A stretch of 18,150 bases of DNA from Mogibacterium sp. (GCA_017434685.1 JAFREV010000156.1:1-18150), one strand, 5' to 3'; shown: positions 1 through 7,188, counted from the stretch's first letter. Notes: generated by a model not told the origin, from the letters alone. Program-made: numbers and translations.

Positions 1-1311
1 AATACGAAGATACAGAATGTCATCATCGCCCGTATCAGGGATGAGCTTACAAGACCTATTCGCGTTGGATATATGCTGACTGAGGGCAGGAAGATCGAGA
101 GGATTCCGAAGGACGCGCCGGTGTTCCAATGGCCTGCTTTTACGGGGCTCGGACGCCACTGCGGATACGAGTACAGAGTGGAGAGAGAGCCGGATGACCC
201 GGCAGTAATACTCTACTCGGGCGGAACGACGGGAACTACGAAGGGTATAGTCCTTACAAATATGAATTTTAACGCACTTGCAGAGCAGGTGGTCGCAGCC
301 AATCCGATGTTCAGGGCGGGGGATAAGATGCTCGCCGCTATGCCGCTTTTCCACGGCTTCGGACTCGGAGTCTGCATACACACTATGCTGGCCAAGGGCG
401 GTCGCTGCGTACTCGTTCCGAGATTTACCCCGAAGAGCTACGCCAAACTGATTACGAAATACAAATGCAACTTCATCGCGGGAGTGCCGACGCTTTACGA
501 GGCGCTTCTCAGACTTCCGACGATGAAAGGAGCAGATCTGTCATCGCTTAAGGGAGTGTTCTCCGGCGGGGATTCACTTTCGATAGAACTCAAGAAAAAA
601 CTGGATAAATTCCTCTTCGATCATAATGGCAAAGTTCAGGTGAGAGAGGGTTACGGCACTACTGAGTGCGTGACGGCATCCTGCCTGACGCCGCCTCAGA
701 TGTATAAAGAGGGGAGTATAGGCATTCCGTTCCCGGATACCTACTACAAGATAGTAAAGCCGGGGACGGATGAGGAACTTCCGTACAATGAAGAGGGTGA
801 GATACTGCTTGCAGGACCGACAGTGATGCAGGGATATCTGGATATGCCGGAGGAGACGGCCGAGACTATGAGGACACATGCGGACGGACTCACCTGGGTC
901 TACACCGGAGACCTCGGCACTATGGATGAAGAGGGTTTCATCCATTTCAAGGGAAGAGCCAAAAGGATGATAGTGTCCTCCGGATACAACATCTATCCTG
1001 CGCAGCTTGAAAACATATTCGATGCGCACGATAAAGTTCAGATGAGCTGCGCCATAGGGGTTCCTGACAGTTACAGAATGCAAAAGGTAAAGATGTTCAT
1101 CATGCCTGCGGCAGGAATTGTTTCGAATGATGCATTGAAGCAGGAACTGATGGACTACGGCAGGAAACATATAGCGAAATACGCCATGCCTTACGACATC
1201 GAATTCCGGAAGGAACTTCCTAAGACGCTCGTCGGCAAAGTCGCCTACCGCGAGCTTGAAGAAGAGGAATTGTCCAAGCGATTGGCGAGCGAAAGCGAAG
1301 ACAGAGCTTAG
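1..1311 (+). CDS. AMP-forming acyl-CoA synthetase/ligase, 5'-truncated by window edge
   Basis: The reading frame is open from base 1, so the gene starts before the window; about 436 residues are visible. It belongs to the ANL (adenylate-forming) superfamily, which activates a carboxylic acid with ATP and usually transfers it to CoA. Visible core motifs are the P-loop YSGGTTGTTKG (codons near 208–240), the A5 motif GYGTTE (near 650), the A7 motif YTGDLG (near 901), the hinge region with GYNIYPAQLEN, and the A10 region PKTLVGKVAYREL holding the catalytic lysine (near 1216). All catalytic elements seem present, so it should be active. The C-terminus is a short charged tail encoded by repetitive GAGCGAAAGCGAAG-like DNA. 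The substrate cannot be told; a fatty or aromatic acid is typical. The gene runs into the isomerase gene about 100 bases downstream, with no clear terminator between. Confidence 0.9.
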   Translation, partial: NTKIQNVIIARIRDELTRPIRVGYMLTEGRKIERIPKDAPVFQWPAFTGLGRHCGYEYRVEREPDDPAVILYSGGTTGTTKGIVLTNMNFNALAEQVVAANPMFRAGDKMLAAMPLFHGFGLGVCIHTMLAKGGRCVLVPRFTPKSYAKLITKYKCNFIAGVPTLYEALLRLPTMKGADLSSLKGVFSGGDSLSIELKKKLDKFLFDHNGKVQVREGYGTTECVTASCLTPPQMYKEGSIGIPFPDTYYKIVKPGTDEELPYNEEGEILLAGPTVMQGYLDMPEETAETMRTHADGLTWVYTGDLGTMDEEGFIHFKGRAKRMIVSSGYNIYPAQLENIFDAHDKVQMSCAIGVPDSYRMQKVKMFIMPAAGIVSNDALKQELMDYGRKHIAKYAMPYDIEFRKELPKTLVGKVAYRELEEEELSKRLASESEDRA

Positions 1312-1312
1312 G

Positions 1313-1412
1313 AAATTCCTTTACGCAGTACGCCTGCGAGCGACGAGTGAAACGATGTCGGAGCAGCTGCGTACGAGCCGTTATTGTCCAAATATAAAGA
1401 AAGTGAGCAGTA
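1313..1412. other. Intergenic spacer with imperfect inverted repeat
   Basis: This spacer separates the ligase and isomerase genes. It holds the 7-base inverted repeat TACGCAG (1322–1328) and CTGCGTA (1367–1373), surrounding GCGAGCGACGAGTGAAACGATG. The phrase GCGAGCGA also occurs inside the ligase 3' end (near 1284). No T-tract follows, so it does not look like an intrinsic terminator. It could be a copy of a small interspersed repeat or a processing structure; I cannot tell from one copy. Confidence 0.3.
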
Positions 1413-2468
1413 ATGGAAAGACAAGATAAAGACTTAGCATGGATGCTGCAATATGAGAATATAGCCTGGTACGAGGACGGCAGAGTGGATATACTCGACC
1501 GCCGTGTATATCCGATTGAGGTACGCAAGGTCAGCTGCCGCACACATCAGGAGGTAGCACAGGCCATCAAAGATATGGTGACCCAGAGCGCCGGTCCTTA
1601 TGTGGCCTGCTCGATGGGTATGGCTCTTGCTGCATACGAGTGCAGGGGCCGCGCCGAGGCCGAGCAGATTGCCTATCTTGAGGACGCCGCATACACGATC
1701 TCGCACGCTCGGCCTACTACGACCTGGCGCATGCAAAAGATCTGTGAGGCCTGCCTGGTCGTAGCCCGCGAGGCACTCGCGTCCGGCGCGGCAGATGTCT
1801 CCGAGGCAATCAAGGAGTTCTCCATAGAGCAAAACAACACCAGATACGCAGGAATCGGAATTGCCGGGCGCTATCTTGCGGAACTCTTTCCGTCACACGG
1901 AACCGTTATGACCCAGTGTTTCGCCGAGACCATAGTCGGTATGATGCTCAGAGAAGCGAAGAAACAGGGCAAAGATATCAAACTGTTCTGCCCTGAGACC
2001 AGGCCGTTCTTCCAGGGCTCGCGCCTGACCGCTACGGTCTGCCATGACATGGGTTTTGATACCACCGTCATCACCGACAATATGCCTGGTGCGGTTATGA
2101 AAAACGAAGGCGTAGATATATTCACATCCGCAGCCGATGTTATATGCTGCGACGGACATATTGTAAATAAAGTCGGGACTTATCAGATTGCCATCGCCGC
2201 GAAGTACCACGGCGTTCCTTACTATGTGAGCGGAGCACCTGATCAGGGCCATCCGACGATAGACACGGTACACATAGAGATGCGTAACGCCGCCGATGTA
2301 CTCGAGGCTATGGGCACTCCGACAGCAAATCCTAATGTCAAAGGCTACTATCCGGCCTTCGACATCACACCGCCGGAACTCGTCACTGGCGTGGTCACCG
2401 ACCAGGGCGCCTTTGACCCGTACAAACTTTCAGACTACAAAGCCAACCCGGACGATTTCCTGGTATAA
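1413..2468 (+). CDS. MtnA/eIF2B-family sugar-1-phosphate isomerase, divergent
   Basis: This 351-residue protein belongs to the eIF2B alpha/beta/delta fold family that includes methylthioribose-1-phosphate isomerase (MtnA), which converts an aldose-1-phosphate to a ketose-1-phosphate. Diagnostic segments are HARPTTTWRM (residues 98–107), HGTVMTQC (162–169), PETRPFFQGSRLTA (194–207), ITDNMPGAVM (220–229), CCDGHIVNKVGTYQ (245–258) and YPAFDITPPEL near the C-terminus. Cys169 and Asp247 align with the catalytic Cys and Asp of MtnA. It departs from the usual forms: RGAP is replaced by SAGP (59–62), THCNAG by TQCFAE, and GADRI by CCDGH. These lie around the phosphate and sugar pocket, so the substrate may be another ribose-1-phosphate derivative, such as 5-deoxyribose-1-phosphate. 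No other methionine-salvage gene is nearby. The ribosome site before ATG is weak (AAAGTGAG). Confidence 0.85.
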   Translation: MERQDKDLAWMLQYENIAWYEDGRVDILDRRVYPIEVRKVSCRTHQEVAQAIKDMVTQSAGPYVACSMGMALAAYECRGRAEAEQIAYLEDAAYTISHARPTTTWRMQKICEACLVVAREALASGAADVSEAIKEFSIEQNNTRYAGIGIAGRYLAELFPSHGTVMTQCFAETIVGMMLREAKKQGKDIKLFCPETRPFFQGSRLTATVCHDMGFDTTVITDNMPGAVMKNEGVDIFTSAADVICCDGHIVNKVGTYQIAIAAKYHGVPYYVSGAPDQGHPTIDTVHIEMRNAADVLEAMGTPTANPNVKGYYPAFDITPPELVTGVVTDQGAFDPYKLSDYKANPDDFLV

Positions 2469-2483
2469 AACAGGCATATAAAG

Positions 2484-2505
2484 AGCAGGCCTCGGCCTGC
2501 TTTTG
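2484..2505 (+). terminator. Intrinsic terminator after isomerase gene
   Basis: A GC-rich hairpin AGCAGGC / GCCTGCT with loop CTCG (2484–2501) is followed by a short T-tract. It lies 16 bases past the isomerase stop and between two convergent genes. The reverse strand shows a weaker T-tract (TCTTTA), so it may also help end the transporter transcript. Confidence 0.85.
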
Positions 2506-2522
2506 TAATGAAATAATGCGGA

Positions 2523-3401
2523 TTAACCTTGAGTCTTGCGCATAGAGACAAGATACGGATAGACAATGGAGATGATTATTAGAATGGCTCCGACGATGAT
2601 GCCCGAAGTCATTTTTTCATGCAGGAATATGATGCCGAGTGCTGCTGCGGCCAGCGGATTCAAAACAGTCAGAAGACCTGCACGCTCCGGAGTGGTGTAT
2701 TTCTGTCCAAGAGGCTGTATGGTGAAGCCGACGCCGCTGCATATGACGGCAAGAGCGATAATAGCACTCCATTCTGTGCTGCTTGCCGGCATGCGAATTT
2801 CCTCAAAGAACAATGCCCCGATAAAACCGAACAGAGCTATAAACAGCAATTGATAAATAGCAATGTGCATCGGATCGTCATTCTTGGCAGCGTGATCTGT
2901 TACGAGCACGGAAGTCGAGTACCAAAAAGCTCCGCCGAGAACCAGAAGTTCTCCGGTGCTGAAACCCACGCGGTCACCTTTAAGTGTCAGAAAGCCAACT
3001 CCCGCAAGAGCGATCAGTGAACAAATGACAGTCATCTTGTCCGGGAGTTTTCGGGCCAGTACACAAGTGATAATAGGCACCATCACAACTACAGTGCCCT
3101 CAAGAAATGCTGTGACCGTTGAACTCGTTGTCTGAAGTCCTTTCAGCTCGAAAGCCATAGAGAGGAAGAGGGCAAGCCCGAGAAGTGCAGAGTGGAAAAG
3201 TTCTTTCTTTGTCACGCGTGCAAGCTGTTTTCTGAACAGAAATGAAATCAAAACAAAAGCGATGAGGTTACGGCAGCCCATCAAAAGAAACGGGCCCATC
3301 GTCTGCATCGCTATCTTGGAAAACAAAAGCGAACTCCCCCTGAGAGCCAGCGCTGTCCCTACAAGTATTTCCCCTTTTCTCTCGTTCATCTCAAATTTCA
3401 T
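2523..3401 (-). CDS. EamA/DMT-superfamily drug/metabolite transporter
   Basis: The 292-residue product is almost wholly hydrophobic, with about ten membrane segments arranged as two EamA repeats, matching the usual 280–310 residues of this exporter family. Family-typical features include the N-terminal AxxxRGSSLLFSKIAM helix, the repeat-end segment TTSSTVTAFLEGTVVVMVPIITCVLARKLPDK (split over residues 91–122), and the second-repeat segment PERAGLLTVLNPLAAAALGIIFLHEK. It sits in the cytoplasmic membrane and probably exports a small metabolite or amino acid; the substrate cannot be predicted. Two starts are possible, ATG at 3401 or ATG at 3389. Neither has a good ribosome site, and the promoter would give an almost leaderless message from 3401. 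The gene is divergent from the GTPase genes. Confidence 0.9.
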   Translation of the reverse strand: MKFEMNERKGEILVGTALALRGSSLLFSKIAMQTMGPFLLMGCRNLIAFVLISFLFRKQLARVTKKELFHSALLGLALFLSMAFELKGLQTTSSTVTAFLEGTVVVMVPIITCVLARKLPDKMTVICSLIALAGVGFLTLKGDRVGFSTGELLVLGGAFWYSTSVLVTDHAAKNDDPMHIAIYQLLFIALFGFIGALFFEEIRMPASSTEWSAIIALAVICSGVGFTIQPLGQKYTTPERAGLLTVLNPLAAAALGIIFLHEKMTSGIIVGAILIIISIVYPYLVSMRKTQG

Positions 3402-3407
3402 GAAATC

Positions 3408-3436
3408 ATTATAATTATCCGTGTATCAAATCTCAA
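3408..3436 (-). promoter_or_regulatory. Sigma-A-type promoter of the EamA gene
   Basis: On the minus strand, TTGAGA (3436–3431) and a perfect TATAAT (3413–3408) are separated by exactly 17 bases. Only six bases lie between the -10 element and ATG at 3401, so transcription would begin at or next to the start codon. Confidence 0.75.
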
Positions 3437-3442
3437 CAAAGG

Positions 3443-3451
3443 TGGTATACT
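3443..3451 (+). promoter_or_regulatory. Candidate extended -10 promoter for the GTPase operon
   Basis: TGG followed by TATACT (3446–3451) fits an extended -10 element. No good -35 is visible at the right distance (GTATCA or TATCAA at best). It lies back-to-back with the EamA promoter, so one regulator could affect both. A leader of about 75 bases would follow. Confidence 0.45.
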
Positions 3452-3487
3452 TCATATTGTAAAATAAGAAAGCAATGATGAGGAAAC

Positions 3488-3516
3488 ACTCCGAGACGAG
3501 GAGTCGTTTTCTCGTC
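3488..3516 (+). promoter_or_regulatory. Leader with two mutually exclusive hairpins
   Basis: ACTCC (3488–3492) can pair with GGAGT (3500–3504). Alternatively GACGAG (3495–3500) can pair with CTCGTC (3511–3516). The two stems share a base and overlap in space, so only one can form. The structure lies just before the ribosome site AAAGGA (near 3522) of the first GTPase. Stems are short and no known riboswitch is recognised. Confidence 0.3.
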
Positions 3517-3532
3517 ATAAGAAAGGACTAAA

Positions 3533-4657
3533 ATGACAAAGGTAGATATTTTCTCCGGATTTCTCGGAGCAGGAAAGACAACACTGATTAAGAAACTCAT
3601 CATCGAGGGCTACGACACGAAAAACATCGTGCTCATCGAAAACGAATTCGGCGAGATAGGAGTCGATACGGGATTCCTTCGCGACTCGGGCATTCAGATT
3701 AACGAAATGGTAGCAGGATGCATCTGCTGCACCCTTGTCGGGGATTTCGGCAAAGCACTGAATGAAGTGGTCGAACAGTACAATCCCGATCGCATACTCA
3801 TCGAGCCGTCGGGCGTCGGCAAACTTTCTGACGTAATCATCGCGGTGCAGGATTTGCATAATGAAAACATCGAACTCAACGCGTTTACGACTGTCGTAGA
3901 TGCGAAGAGACACAAGATGTATATGGACAATTTCGGAGAATTCTTCGCAAACCAGGTGGAACATGCCGGAACCATATTCCTCTCGCATCAGCAGGGCATG
4001 AGCGGGGATGAACTCGATGCTATCGTAAAGGACATCAGGACACTGAACGCGGATGCCAATATCGTTACGACCGAGTGGGACCAGCTCACGGGCGCCAAGA
4101 TGCTTGCCGTTATGGAAGAGGAGAAGACCCTCAATGCCGAACTCGACAAGTTGAGAGAAGAGGCGTACGAGGAACTCGAAGCCCACGAGCACGAGCATCA
4201 TCATGATCATGAGCACAGCCACCATGATCACAATCATGACCATGAGCACAGCCACCATAATCATGATCACGACCACGAGCACTGCCATCATGATCACGAC
4301 TACGACCACGAGCACTGCCACCACGACCACGATCACGATGAGCACTGTGGCTGCGGTCACCACCATCACCACCACGGCCATGACGCCGACGAGGTGTTTG
4401 ATGAGATCGGTGCAGAGACGAGCAACAAATACACAAAAGAAGAGATTGAAGAGATTTTGGACAGCCTCGACGAGTGCGGGGAAGTTCTTCGTGCAAAGGG
4501 CATCGTAGAGAATGCCGCCGGCGGATGGCTCGAGTTCGATTACGTGCCGGGCGAAGGCGAGGTCAGAGAGACCGAGGCCGAGGCCACGGGCATGGTAGTC
4601 GTAATCGGCACCAGAATCAATAAAGAAAAACTGAGTGAGATGTTTAAACTGTCATGA
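3533..4657 (+). CDS. COG0523/CobW-family GTPase with His-rich metal-binding region
   Basis: This 374-residue cytoplasmic P-loop GTPase belongs to the family of CobW, YeiR/YjiA and ZNG1 metallochaperones, which use GTP to deliver Zn, Co or other metals. It shows the Walker A GFLGAGKTT (residues 9–17), the family metal motif GCICC (62–66), and EPSG (91–94). The base-specificity position reads SHQQ (151–154) instead of NKxD, so nucleotide preference may be relaxed. Residues near 216–292 are extremely rich in His, Asp, Cys and Glu (about three dozen His), followed by GCGHHHHHH and a compact CobW C-terminal domain ending in GTRINKEKLSEMF. The start follows AAAGGA. The stop overlaps the next gene by ATGA, implying translational coupling. 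Metal supply under limitation is the likely role; the metal cannot be named. Confidence 0.92.
   Translation: MTKVDIFSGFLGAGKTTLIKKLIIEGYDTKNIVLIENEFGEIGVDTGFLRDSGIQINEMVAGCICCTLVGDFGKALNEVVEQYNPDRILIEPSGVGKLSDVIIAVQDLHNENIELNAFTTVVDAKRHKMYMDNFGEFFANQVEHAGTIFLSHQQGMSGDELDAIVKDIRTLNADANIVTTEWDQLTGAKMLAVMEEEKTLNAELDKLREEAYEELEAHEHEHHHDHEHSHHDHNHDHEHSHHNHDHDHEHCHHDHDYDHEHCHHDHDHDEHCGCGHHHHHHGHDADEVFDEIGAETSNKYTKEEIEEILDSLDECGEVLRAKGIVENAAGGWLEFDYVPGEGEVRETEAEATGMVVVIGTRINKEKLSEMFKLS
4202..4333 (+). repeat. Four 33-bp coding tandem repeats (His-rich metal-binding tract)
   Basis: Four tandem units of 11 codons encode variants of HDHEHSHHDHN (residues 224–267): two with Ser and two with Cys in place of that Ser, the last starting with Tyr. 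Codons differ among units (CAT/CAC, GAT/GAC), so the amino acid pattern is kept while DNA varies. That suggests selection on the protein tract rather than very recent slippage. Confidence 0.9.
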
Positions 4658-5595
4658 GTGAAAGACCTGTATATTTCTTTACCGGTTTCCTCGGATCCGG
4701 TAAGACGACATTCATAGAGGAAACACTGGAGAGTCCGGAGTTTGGAAACGACGGAAGGACTCTTTTGCTTGTGTGCGAACGCGGCGAAGTCGAGTACGAG
4801 CCTGAGAAGTTCGCCGGTCCGGGAGTCAGAGTTGAAGTGATAAAGAACGAGGCCGAGTTGAACCCTGCAAATCTTGCAATTATTGCATCAAAGGGCGGAT
4901 TTGACAGAGTGGTCGTTGAGTACAACGGCATGTGGGAAAACCAGAAGTTCTTTGCCGCTATGCCGGAAGGCTGGCTGATTGCTCAGGAAATGGCTCTCTT
5001 TGATGCGGGCACATTTATGATGTACAACAAAAATATGCGTCAGCTCTGTTTCAATAAAATGCAGACGGCGGATATGGTTGTATTCAATCGCTGCGAGAAG
5101 GGTTTCGACAAGATGCCTTTCCACAAAGAGGTCAGAATTGCCAACAGAAAAAATATGATTGTCTACGAGTACGGGCCGGATGACATCGAGCCGGATGACA
5201 TCATAGATCCGCTGCCGTACGACATGAACAAGTCCAGAATCAAGATCGAGGATGAGTGGTACGCCGAGTGGTACCGCGATATCAACGAGAACGAGGATGA
5301 CTACGACGGTAAGATCCTGGAACTCAAAGGCAGAGTTGCACTGTCTGAGGAGCTTCCTGACGGTCAGTTTGCCTTCGGACGTCACGTTATGACCTGCTGC
5401 GAGGCGGACATACAGTTTGCCGGTCTTTTGGCTTACTATTCGGGTGCTGTCGACCTTAAGGTCGGAGACTGGGTTGAGATAAGCGCAAAAGTGCGCGCAG
5501 AATACGCCGAAGCTTACAAAGAGAAGGGTCCGGTGCTGTATATAAAGAATCTTAATATATGTAAACCTTGCGAGCCAGAAGTAGCTACTTTCTGA
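4654..5595 (+). CDS. CobW-like P-loop GTPase fused to a DUF1980 (TIGR03943-type) C-terminal domain
   Basis: The 313-residue protein opens with a G-domain having Walker A GFLGSGKTT (residues 11–19). It lacks the GCxCC metal motif: the equivalent zone reads VCERGEVEYEP (40–50). The EPSG position reads EYNG (89–92), and the specificity loop reads FNRCE (144–148) instead of NKxD. From about residue 200 the CobW_C domain is replaced by a segment with YDGKILELKGRV and GRHVMTCCEADIQFAGLLAYY (from 242), then VGDWVEISAKV. This matches the C-terminal domain of YcgQ/TIGR03943 proteins, which normally act with a YcgR-like permease in metal homeostasis. Its CC pair could bind metal. The ATGA overlap with the preceding gene suggests co-synthesis and possibly a heterodimer. 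No permease gene lies in the window. The DUF1980 assignment is by motif recall. Confidence 0.8.
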   Translation: MSERPVYFFTGFLGSGKTTFIEETLESPEFGNDGRTLLLVCERGEVEYEPEKFAGPGVRVEVIKNEAELNPANLAIIASKGGFDRVVVEYNGMWENQKFFAAMPEGWLIAQEMALFDAGTFMMYNKNMRQLCFNKMQTADMVVFNRCEKGFDKMPFHKEVRIANRKNMIVYEYGPDDIEPDDIIDPLPYDMNKSRIKIEDEWYAEWYRDINENEDDYDGKILELKGRVALSEELPDGQFAFGRHVMTCCEADIQFAGLLAYYSGAVDLKVGDWVEISAKVRAEYAEAYKEKGPVLYIKNLNICKPCEPEVATF

Positions 5596-5637
5596 TACAA
5601 TCGCCTCACATCACAAAGTGAGTTTTATTGATGTGAG
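5593..5637 (+). promoter_or_regulatory. Candidate extended -10 and alternative hairpins before the lysozyme gene
   Basis: TGATACAAT (5593–5601) is a good extended -10 overlapping the upstream stop codon; no -35 is evident. The following leader holds a perfect 9-base inverted repeat CTCACATCA (5605–5613) / TGATGTGAG (5629–5637). The same CTCAC can instead pair with GTGAG (5618–5622), giving a small hairpin followed by TTTTATT, which resembles a weak terminator. The two folds exclude each other. Confidence 0.45.
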
Positions 5638-5657
5638 TTTGAGAAAGAGGTAGAAAA

Positions 5658-7070
5658 GTGAGATTTACAGTAAAGAAGAATTTAAGAAAGATTGTAAGAA
5701 GTGCAGTTGTATGCCTTCTTGCATTTTCAGTGTTTGCAACAACAGCACTGGTAAGCGCACCTGCAGAGGCTGCTTCGTTCAATGGCAAGAGCCCGTTTTT
5801 AGGCAAAACCTATACGCATAACGGCAACTATAAGGGAAGACTCATTGTACACGGAGTGGATGTCTCCGCATGGCAGTCTAAAAACTGTGACTGGAAAGCA
5901 GCAAAGAAGGACGGAGTTGACTATGCAATCATTAGAGTTACATATACAAACTTCGGACCAAGATCTCTGAAACTTAACAATGACAGCGCTTTCAAGAACA
6001 ACTTCAAAAATGCCAAGGCAGCAGGAGTTATGACAGGCGTTTATGTATTCTCTCAGGCAAAGAATGCAGCAGAGGGTAAGAAAGAGGCTGAGTACGCAAT
6101 TAAGAGACTCAAGGCTCTCGGAATCACTCCGAACAAACTGGAACTCCCTGTATATATGGACTATGAGTTTGCAGGCGGAAGAGCCGGAAGAATGTACGGC
6201 ATCAGCAAATCCAACGCTACAAACGCTGCTGTTGCATTCTGCAATGCGGTTAAGTCGGCAGGATATACACCGGGCATCTATGCCAACCTGACTTTCTTCA
6301 GGAGCTATCTGGATACAAGCAAATTTGCATCTGATGTGGATCTCTGGTGCGCACAGTATTACTCAAGGTGCCAGTCAGCTGTTAACTACTCCAAGTGGCA
6401 GTACTCCAGCAGCGCTAAGATTGACGGACTGAAGTCCTACCTCGGCACAAGAGGTAATATCGATGTAAACTTCTGGTATGTGAAGAAAAGCGTTAATGCA
6501 AAACCGCTGACAACCATCAAGGGAAAGACAACTCTTTCACTTGCAGATGCAAAGAAACCGAAATTCACTATCACAAACGGAAGCTATACTCTCAAACAGG
6601 GAAAAGATTATATAGTAGGCGGAATCCGCAACAACAGAAAGGGTGCGGCATACGCATACATAAAAGGCATAGGCAAATACGGCGGATATGCTCTCGTGCC
6701 TATCACTGTTGCAAGCAAGACAACGGGAAGTGCGAGCACCTCGCTCAACAAAAGATGTGCAAACTACCTGACTTATGCCAATAAGGCAAAGTCAAAGGGC
6801 GGAGCTGTAAAAAGTGTTACAATCAAAAAAGGCAACACATACACACTTCTTGATGATATGAATGTCAGGAAGGGTCCGGGAACAAGCTATGCTAAAGTCA
6901 GCAGAAACAGCTTGAGCAGTACTCTCAAGAAACAGTCATACTCCGGAACAACCGCAGTTCTCAAGAGCGGAACAAAAGTTAAGGCCCTCGAGGTTAAGAA
7001 CAACTGGATCAGAATCGCAAAGGGCCAATGGGTTTGCGGCAAGCTCGACGGAGAGACCTTTGTCAAATAG
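5658..7070 (+). CDS. Secreted GH25 family lysozyme-like wall hydrolase with SH3-like C-terminus
   Basis: The 470-residue product starts with GTG at 5658, preceded by AAAGAGG. A Sec signal peptide is clear: basic RFTVKKNLRKIVR, a hydrophobic core, then APAEAA near residue 39. The GH25 (1,4-beta-N-acetylmuramidase) barrel spans roughly residues 62–275. It shows HGVDVSAWQ with Asp68, PVYMDYEF with the catalytic pair Asp168/Glu170, WCAQYY, and the closing NIDVNFWY. Next comes a surface-protein module of about 70 residues (TNGSYTLKQGKDY … IKGIGKYGGYALVPITV, 300–352). Last is an SH3b-like segment (about 392–470) with MNVRKGPGTSYAKV and NNWIRIAKGQWVCG. It should cut or remodel peptidoglycan outside the cell, as an autolysin or against other bacteria. 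It is not in a phage context. A terminator follows. Confidence 0.93.
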   Translation: MRFTVKKNLRKIVRSAVVCLLAFSVFATTALVSAPAEAASFNGKSPFLGKTYTHNGNYKGRLIVHGVDVSAWQSKNCDWKAAKKDGVDYAIIRVTYTNFGPRSLKLNNDSAFKNNFKNAKAAGVMTGVYVFSQAKNAAEGKKEAEYAIKRLKALGITPNKLELPVYMDYEFAGGRAGRMYGISKSNATNAAVAFCNAVKSAGYTPGIYANLTFFRSYLDTSKFASDVDLWCAQYYSRCQSAVNYSKWQYSSSAKIDGLKSYLGTRGNIDVNFWYVKKSVNAKPLTTIKGKTTLSLADAKKPKFTITNGSYTLKQGKDYIVGGIRNNRKGAAYAYIKGIGKYGGYALVPITVASKTTGSASTSLNKRCANYLTYANKAKSKGGAVKSVTIKKGNTYTLLDDMNVRKGPGTSYAKVSRNSLSSTLKKQSYSGTTAVLKSGTKVKALEVKNNWIRIAKGQWVCGKLDGETFVK

Positions 7071-7074
7071 ATGA

Positions 7075-7103
7075 TTGCAGTATCGATGACAAAACTGTAA
7101 AAT
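7075..7103 (+). promoter_or_regulatory. Candidate promoter upstream of the polymerase gene
   Basis: TTGCAG (7075–7080) and TAAAAT (7098–7103) are spaced by 17 bases just after the lysozyme stop. If real, its transcript would run through the hairpin at 7132–7157 before reaching the polymerase gene. No SOS box of GAAC-N4-GTTC type is visible nearby. Confidence 0.4.
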
Positions 7104-7131
7104 AAGAGAGTAAATCACACTAAACAATACT

Positions 7132-7159
7132 AAAGGGAGGCAACCCAGCCTCCCTTTTT
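7132..7159 (+). terminator. Intrinsic terminator (possible attenuator)
   Basis: A 10-base stem AAAGGGAGGC / GCCTCCCTTT with loop AACCCA is followed by TT and then G. It ends the lysozyme transcript. It lies only 30 bases before the next start codon and downstream of a candidate promoter. Confidence 0.85.
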
Positions 7160-7188
7160 GCAAATCGCACTTTGGAGGATGCAGTCAT

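Noticed and set aside
574..1170. Long minus-strand open frame opposite the acyl-CoA synthetase
   Set aside because: It lies wholly inside a gene with clear ANL motifs, has no recognisable domain and is a reading-frame shadow.
3403..3422. AT-rich near-palindrome resembling a PerR/Fur/Zur box
   Set aside because: Only about four of seven arm positions pair, and the bases are explained by the TATAAT promoter element.
3515..4381. Minus-strand frame with a Val/Met-rich hydrophobic stretch
   Set aside because: The hydrophobic run is the antisense of the His/Asp codon repeat in the CobW-type GTPase, not a membrane protein.
5658..7070. Prophage endolysin
   Set aside because: The protein has a signal peptide and wall-associated modules, and no holin or phage gene is nearby; a cellular wall hydrolase is more likely.
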